Shown piece by piece: positions 14,768-16,867 of a stretch of DNA of 16,867 nucleotides. The notes beneath the pieces are model-generated. The model was given only the letters and a program-made list of their open reading frames with translations, searched no databases and was not told the DNA's origin. Where the stretch lies: contig JAMOPE010000113.1 of the NCBI GenBank assembly GCA_027064785.1, positions 1 to 16,867 of the forward strand, read 5' to 3'. A program made the translations under genes and the position numbers. Source of the DNA: Geobacteraceae bacterium. Its GTDB lineage: Bacteria; Desulfobacterota; Desulfuromonadia; Desulfuromonadales; Geopsychrobacteraceae. Positions within the stretch are counted from its first letter, which is position 1. Each line of letters starts with the position of its first letter.

Positions 14768-14795
14768 ATTGTATACTGTATACACTTCTTGTCAA
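14768..14795 (-). promoter_or_regulatory. Promoter of the GntR/FCD regulator gene
   Basis: On the minus strand a perfect TTGACA (14795-14790), a 16-base spacer and TACAAT (14773-14768) lie about 30 bases upstream of the TTG start. The palindromic operator at 14770-14784 overlaps the spacer and the -10 element, so bound repressor would block RNA polymerase. Confidence 0.75.
14770..14784. promoter_or_regulatory. Palindromic operator TGTATACTGTATACA
   Basis: Two perfect 7-base arms (TGTATAC and GTATACA) flank a single T. GTATAC-containing palindromes are typical binding sites of FCD-type GntR regulators, and this one lies in the promoter of such a gene. The likely binder is the product of 14026-14739. 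Confidence 0.75.
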
Positions 14796-14810
14796 TAATT
14801 ATTTATCGAG

Positions 14811-14827
14811 TAAAACACTCTGTTTTA
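14811..14827. promoter_or_regulatory. Perfect palindrome TAAAACA-CTC-TGTTTTA
   Basis: Two 7-base arms flank CTC. The site lies just upstream of the candidate -35 element of the channel operon and downstream of nothing coding. Its size and symmetry suit a dimeric transcription factor. It does not resemble the GTATAC operator, so a second regulator is possible; it could also be chance in AT-rich DNA. Confidence 0.4.
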
Positions 14828-14839
14828 ATAGGTGAATTC

Positions 14840-14869
14840 TTGTTTTTAAGACGATGCTTAAGCTATCAT
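14840..14869 (+). promoter_or_regulatory. Candidate promoter of the potassium channel operon
   Basis: TTGTTT (14840-14845), an 18-base spacer and TATCAT (14864-14869) lie 25 bases upstream of the channel ATG. The spacer contains a small inverted repeat, TTAAG-ACGATG-CTTAA (14846-14861). The match is moderate. Confidence 0.45.
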
Positions 14870-14893
14870 GAAAAAATTGTGACGGGAGCGGGT

Positions 14894-15901
14894 ATGGATT
14901 CACTCAAAAAAATTAAATTTTCAATGATAACTCTGGCGATTTTAATCGGTGGTGGCACCTTTGGTTATTCAACGATTGAGCATTGGAATTTTTTTGAATC
15001 GCTCTACATGACAATTATCACGCTGGCGACCGTCGGATACAGTGAAGTCCATAAATTATCTAATGCGGGAAAAGTTTTCACCATGGGCTTGATTGTTTTT
15101 GGCGTCGGGACTCTCGCCTACACAATCAGTTCTTTGATTCAGTTTATGGTGGAGGGGCAGTTTTACCAGCTTTTGGGGAGAAAAAAAGTGCAGAAAAAAA
15201 TCAATCGACTGAAAGGGCACTATATCATCTGCGGTTACGGTCGAATTGGCCGCCGTATCAGCCGTGAATTTGCGGCCAAACCCATCCCGTTTGTGGTTGT
15301 TGAAAACAATCCAAAGCACTGTCAGCGACTGGAACAGGACGGGTTCCTGTATATCGAGGGGGATGCTACACGGGATGAAGTTCTTGAAGAGGCTGGAATC
15401 AAACAGGCAAAGGGGCTGGTCACCAGTGTTACATCCGACTCAGCGAATGTTTTTATTATCCTCACTGCGCGCGGGATTAACCCCAAACTTTACATTCTGG
15501 CACGAGCAAGTGAAGAAGGAGCTGAAGTCAAATTAAGGCGGGCTGGTGCCAACAAGGTGGTCTCTCCCTATACGATCGGTGCCACACGGATGGCTCAGGC
15601 AATTTTGCGTCCCTCAGTTGTCGATTTTATCGATATTGTCGTCGGTCGTAACGATAGTCTTGAACTGCAAATGGAGGAGATCCCTGTCGTCGCAGAATCG
15701 GCTCTGGTCGGAAAAAACCTAAGCCAATCGGGAATTCGTAAAGACCTGGGACTGATTATTGTCGGGATCAAACACAACAAAGAGATGATGTTCAATCCTG
15801 ACGCCAATACCATTATTGAAGCAGGGGATATTCTCATTGCCCTGGGAGAGTACCCCGACATTCAGAAACTCGAAATTATTGCAGCGAATCAGCACCTATG
15901 A
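14894..15901 (+). CDS. Two-TM potassium channel with RCK (TrkA-N/TrkA-C) domain
   Basis: From the ATG at 14894 the protein has 335 residues. Membrane helices lie at about 10-28 and 60-84, with a pore helix and selectivity filter TVGYSE at 46-51 between them. The cytoplasmic RCK domain (about 108-226) has the Rossmann motif GYGRIG at 114-119 and an acidic E137 at the end of the second strand, which suggests an NAD-type ligand. A TrkA-C subdomain follows (about 255-330). This is the KTN-gated bacterial channel architecture: a tetramer in the inner membrane passing potassium under nucleotide or ion control. The filter has Ser where many channels have a second Gly (TVGYG). I chose 14894 because GGGAG precedes it at good spacing; the frame is open upstream to a TTG at 14789, but that extension is not channel-like. 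The stop overlaps the next start as ATGA. Confidence 0.94.
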   Translation: MDSLKKIKFSMITLAILIGGGTFGYSTIEHWNFFESLYMTIITLATVGYSEVHKLSNAGKVFTMGLIVFGVGTLAYTISSLIQFMVEGQFYQLLGRKKVQKKINRLKGHYIICGYGRIGRRISREFAAKPIPFVVVENNPKHCQRLEQDGFLYIEGDATRDEVLEEAGIKQAKGLVTSVTSDSANVFIILTARGINPKLYILARASEEGAEVKLRRAGANKVVSPYTIGATRMAQAILRPSVVDFIDIVVGRNDSLELQMEEIPVVAESALVGKNLSQSGIRKDLGLIIVGIKHNKEMMFNPDANTIIEAGDILIALGEYPDIQKLEIIAANQHL

Positions 15902-16686
15902 AACGCTCAAATCTTTTTATCTATACTCCCGCGCATTTGCTTCCTGCACGGCTCTCCTTTCTTCTCAACCGCAAGCTACAGCCAGAAGTAGCCTGTCAGG
16001 AAGTTCAATTAGAAATGCTCGATTTTGCCCAACTCGGAGATTGTGCGGATCAATTGCAAGAACAAGGTCTCAGCACCACTTTGCACGCACCTTTTACCAA
16101 TTTTAACCCCGGGAGCAGTAAAAAACGGACCCGCAACACATCCCTGCAGATTGCTGACGTATCTTTGCTGTTAGCTGAAAAGCTGCACGCCCAGAGGATA
16201 GTTTTCCATCCGGGCCTAGTCCCTGGATGTACAGGGAAAAAACTGGATATCTGGCTGCAAAACAATCGCACTTTCTGGCCAGAATTTCTCGCTCACGCGG
16301 CTGAATTTGACTGTACCATTTGTATTGAGAATATTTATGAATCAACTCCTGATCCCTTGATAAAACTATTTTCCATGATTGATTCTCCACAGCTAGGGCA
16401 TGTTTTTGATATCGGTCACTGGAACCTGTTTGGTAGCGAAAAACTGGTTAATTGGTTAAATGAAATGGCTCCTTATCTAAAGCATATGCATCTTCATGAC
16501 AATCATGGCGAACGTGACGAACATCTTGCCATCGGGCAGGGGTATGTCCCTTTTTCAACCTTGTTCAATTGGCTGCAGACAGCCAACCTCCTGCCAACCA
16601 TTACTTTAGAAAATCACACCCTGCCTGAGGTAGAGCAGTCCCTTAAACTTATTAACAAGCATCTCCCAAAGATATTCGAACAATAA
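15898..16686 (+). CDS. TIM-barrel sugar-phosphate isomerase/epimerase-like protein
   Basis: This 262-residue protein belongs to the xylose isomerase-like TIM-barrel superfamily (AP endonuclease 2 family). Likely metal or active-site residues sit at strand ends as in that fold: H63 in HAPF, H104 in VFHPG, E144 in IENIYE, D171 and H174 in FDIGHWN, H198-H200 in HMHLHDNHG, H209 in DEHLAIGQG and E238 in TLEN. This fits a divalent-metal isomerase, epimerase or endonuclease-like enzyme; the substrate cannot be read. It has no signal peptide. Its ATG overlaps the stop of the potassium channel gene, so the two are translationally coupled, though no known pathway explains that pairing. Family assignment is firm; enzyme function is open. 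Confidence 0.85.
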   Translation: MKRSNLFIYTPAHLLPARLSFLLNRKLQPEVACQEVQLEMLDFAQLGDCADQLQEQGLSTTLHAPFTNFNPGSSKKRTRNTSLQIADVSLLLAEKLHAQRIVFHPGLVPGCTGKKLDIWLQNNRTFWPEFLAHAAEFDCTICIENIYESTPDPLIKLFSMIDSPQLGHVFDIGHWNLFGSEKLVNWLNEMAPYLKHMHLHDNHGERDEHLAIGQGYVPFSTLFNWLQTANLLPTITLENHTLPEVEQSLKLINKHLPKIFEQ

Positions 16687-16694
16687 ACCACCAA

Positions 16695-16735
16695 GCACTG
16701 AAAGTGCATGGGTTTGAGTCGGGACTGAAAGTCCC
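16695..16735. repeat. Pair of small hairpins sharing ACT-GAA-AGT cores
   Basis: GCACT-GAA-AGTGC (16695-16707) and GGGACT-GAA-AGTCCC (16721-16735) are perfect inverted repeats with the same GAA loop and the same ACT/AGT loop-closing bases, 13 bases apart. They begin just after the stop at 16686. No T tract follows, so a classical terminator is unlikely. Confidence 0.6.
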
Positions 16736-16751
16736 TAATCACCAAATCTTT

Positions 16752-16859
16752 CCCTCTCCCTCGGGGAGAGGGTGGCGCAAAGCGTCGGGTGAGGGGATAT
16801 CCCGGCAACAACTGCCCCCTCATCCGCCCTGTCGGGCACCTTCTCCCCAATGGAGAAGG
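16752..16859. repeat. Compound palindromic intergenic repeat
   Basis: Hairpin one pairs CCCTCTCCC (16752-16760) with GGGAGAGGG (16764-16772), the same 9-bp arms as at 2239-2262. A longer-range pairing joins GGGTGAGGGG (about 16788-16797) with CCCCTCATCC (about 16816-16825) with one mismatch. A last hairpin pairs CCTTCTCC (16839-16846) with GGAGAAGG (16852-16859). This fits a dispersed, non-coding palindromic element of the kind scattered between genes in many proteobacterial genomes. It may continue beyond the window. I see no gene between 16687 and 16867. Confidence 0.7.
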
Positions 16860-16867
16860 AAACAATG

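Noticed and set aside
14789..14893. N-terminal extension of the potassium channel from a TTG start
   Set aside because: It would overlap the candidate promoter, has no good ribosome-binding site and adds a non-channel-like peptide. The ATG at 14894 has GGGAG at proper spacing.
16614..16865. 83-codon minus-strand open frame at the right edge
   Set aside because: It runs through the palindromic repeat and into the isomerase gene on the other strand; composition reflects the repeat (Arg/Pro/Gly-rich).
16852..16867. Start of another plus-strand gene (GGAG, then ATG at 16865)
   Set aside because: The spacing fits a ribosome-binding site, but the GGAG is the arm of a repeat hairpin and no coding sequence is visible past the ATG.
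1..16867. CRISPR array, tRNA, rRNA, insertion sequence or phage genes
   Set aside because: No regularly spaced direct repeats, cloverleaf-like segment, transposase or phage protein was seen on either strand by reading.

Overview
The window reads as chromosomal DNA of a moderate-GC Gram-negative bacterium. Protein style suggests a deltaproteobacterium of the Desulfuromonadales/Geobacterales type: many stand-alone receivers, HEINNP-type histidine kinases, HD-GYP and HDOD proteins, and short C/G-rich palindromic intergenic repeats. No rRNA or marker gene is present, so this placement is inference.

Region 1 (about 1-13818) is a run of eleven signal-transduction genes, all on the minus strand. 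In transcription order they are: a pseudo-receiver-PAS protein (13003-13818); a receiver-histidine kinase (11621-12889); a receiver-Hpt protein (10556-11596); a receiver-HD-GYP protein with all family motifs (9488-10549); a membrane dCache_3-like histidine kinase (7276-9471); an HDOD protein (6357-7202); a soluble PAS-histidine kinase (5064-6347); a membrane dCache histidine kinase (3089-5062); a receiver-PAS protein (2271-3092); a second, divergent receiver-HD-GYP protein (781-2130); and a Cache-type membrane sensor running off the left edge (1-738). Most gaps are under 70 bp, with one ATGA overlap. The two larger gaps hold a terminator-like hairpin (12890-13002) and C-rich palindromic repeats (2131-2270). 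No protein here carries a DNA-binding domain, a GGDEF domain or an EAL domain. The visible outputs are two HD-GYP domains (the family hydrolyses cyclic di-GMP) and one HDOD scaffold, so the cluster probably acts on second-messenger levels and protein contacts rather than directly on transcription. The kinase, REC-Hpt and REC-HD-GYP genes at 7276-11596 look like a phosphorelay split over separate polypeptides.

Region 2 (13819-14026) holds a probable promoter for region 1 and a perfect 18-bp-stem bidirectional terminator that insulates it from the next gene.

Region 3 (14026-16686) has a GntR/FCD-family repressor on the minus strand, divergent from a two-gene plus-strand operon: a two-TM potassium channel with an RCK/TrkA-N domain, and a TIM-barrel sugar-phosphate isomerase/epimerase-like protein. 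The shared intergenic region contains a TGTATAC-T-GTATACA operator inside the repressor's own promoter and a second perfect palindrome, TAAAACA-CTC-TGTTTTA, on the channel side. The right edge (16687-16867) is non-coding and carries paired small hairpins plus a compound palindromic repeat related to the one at 2239-2262.
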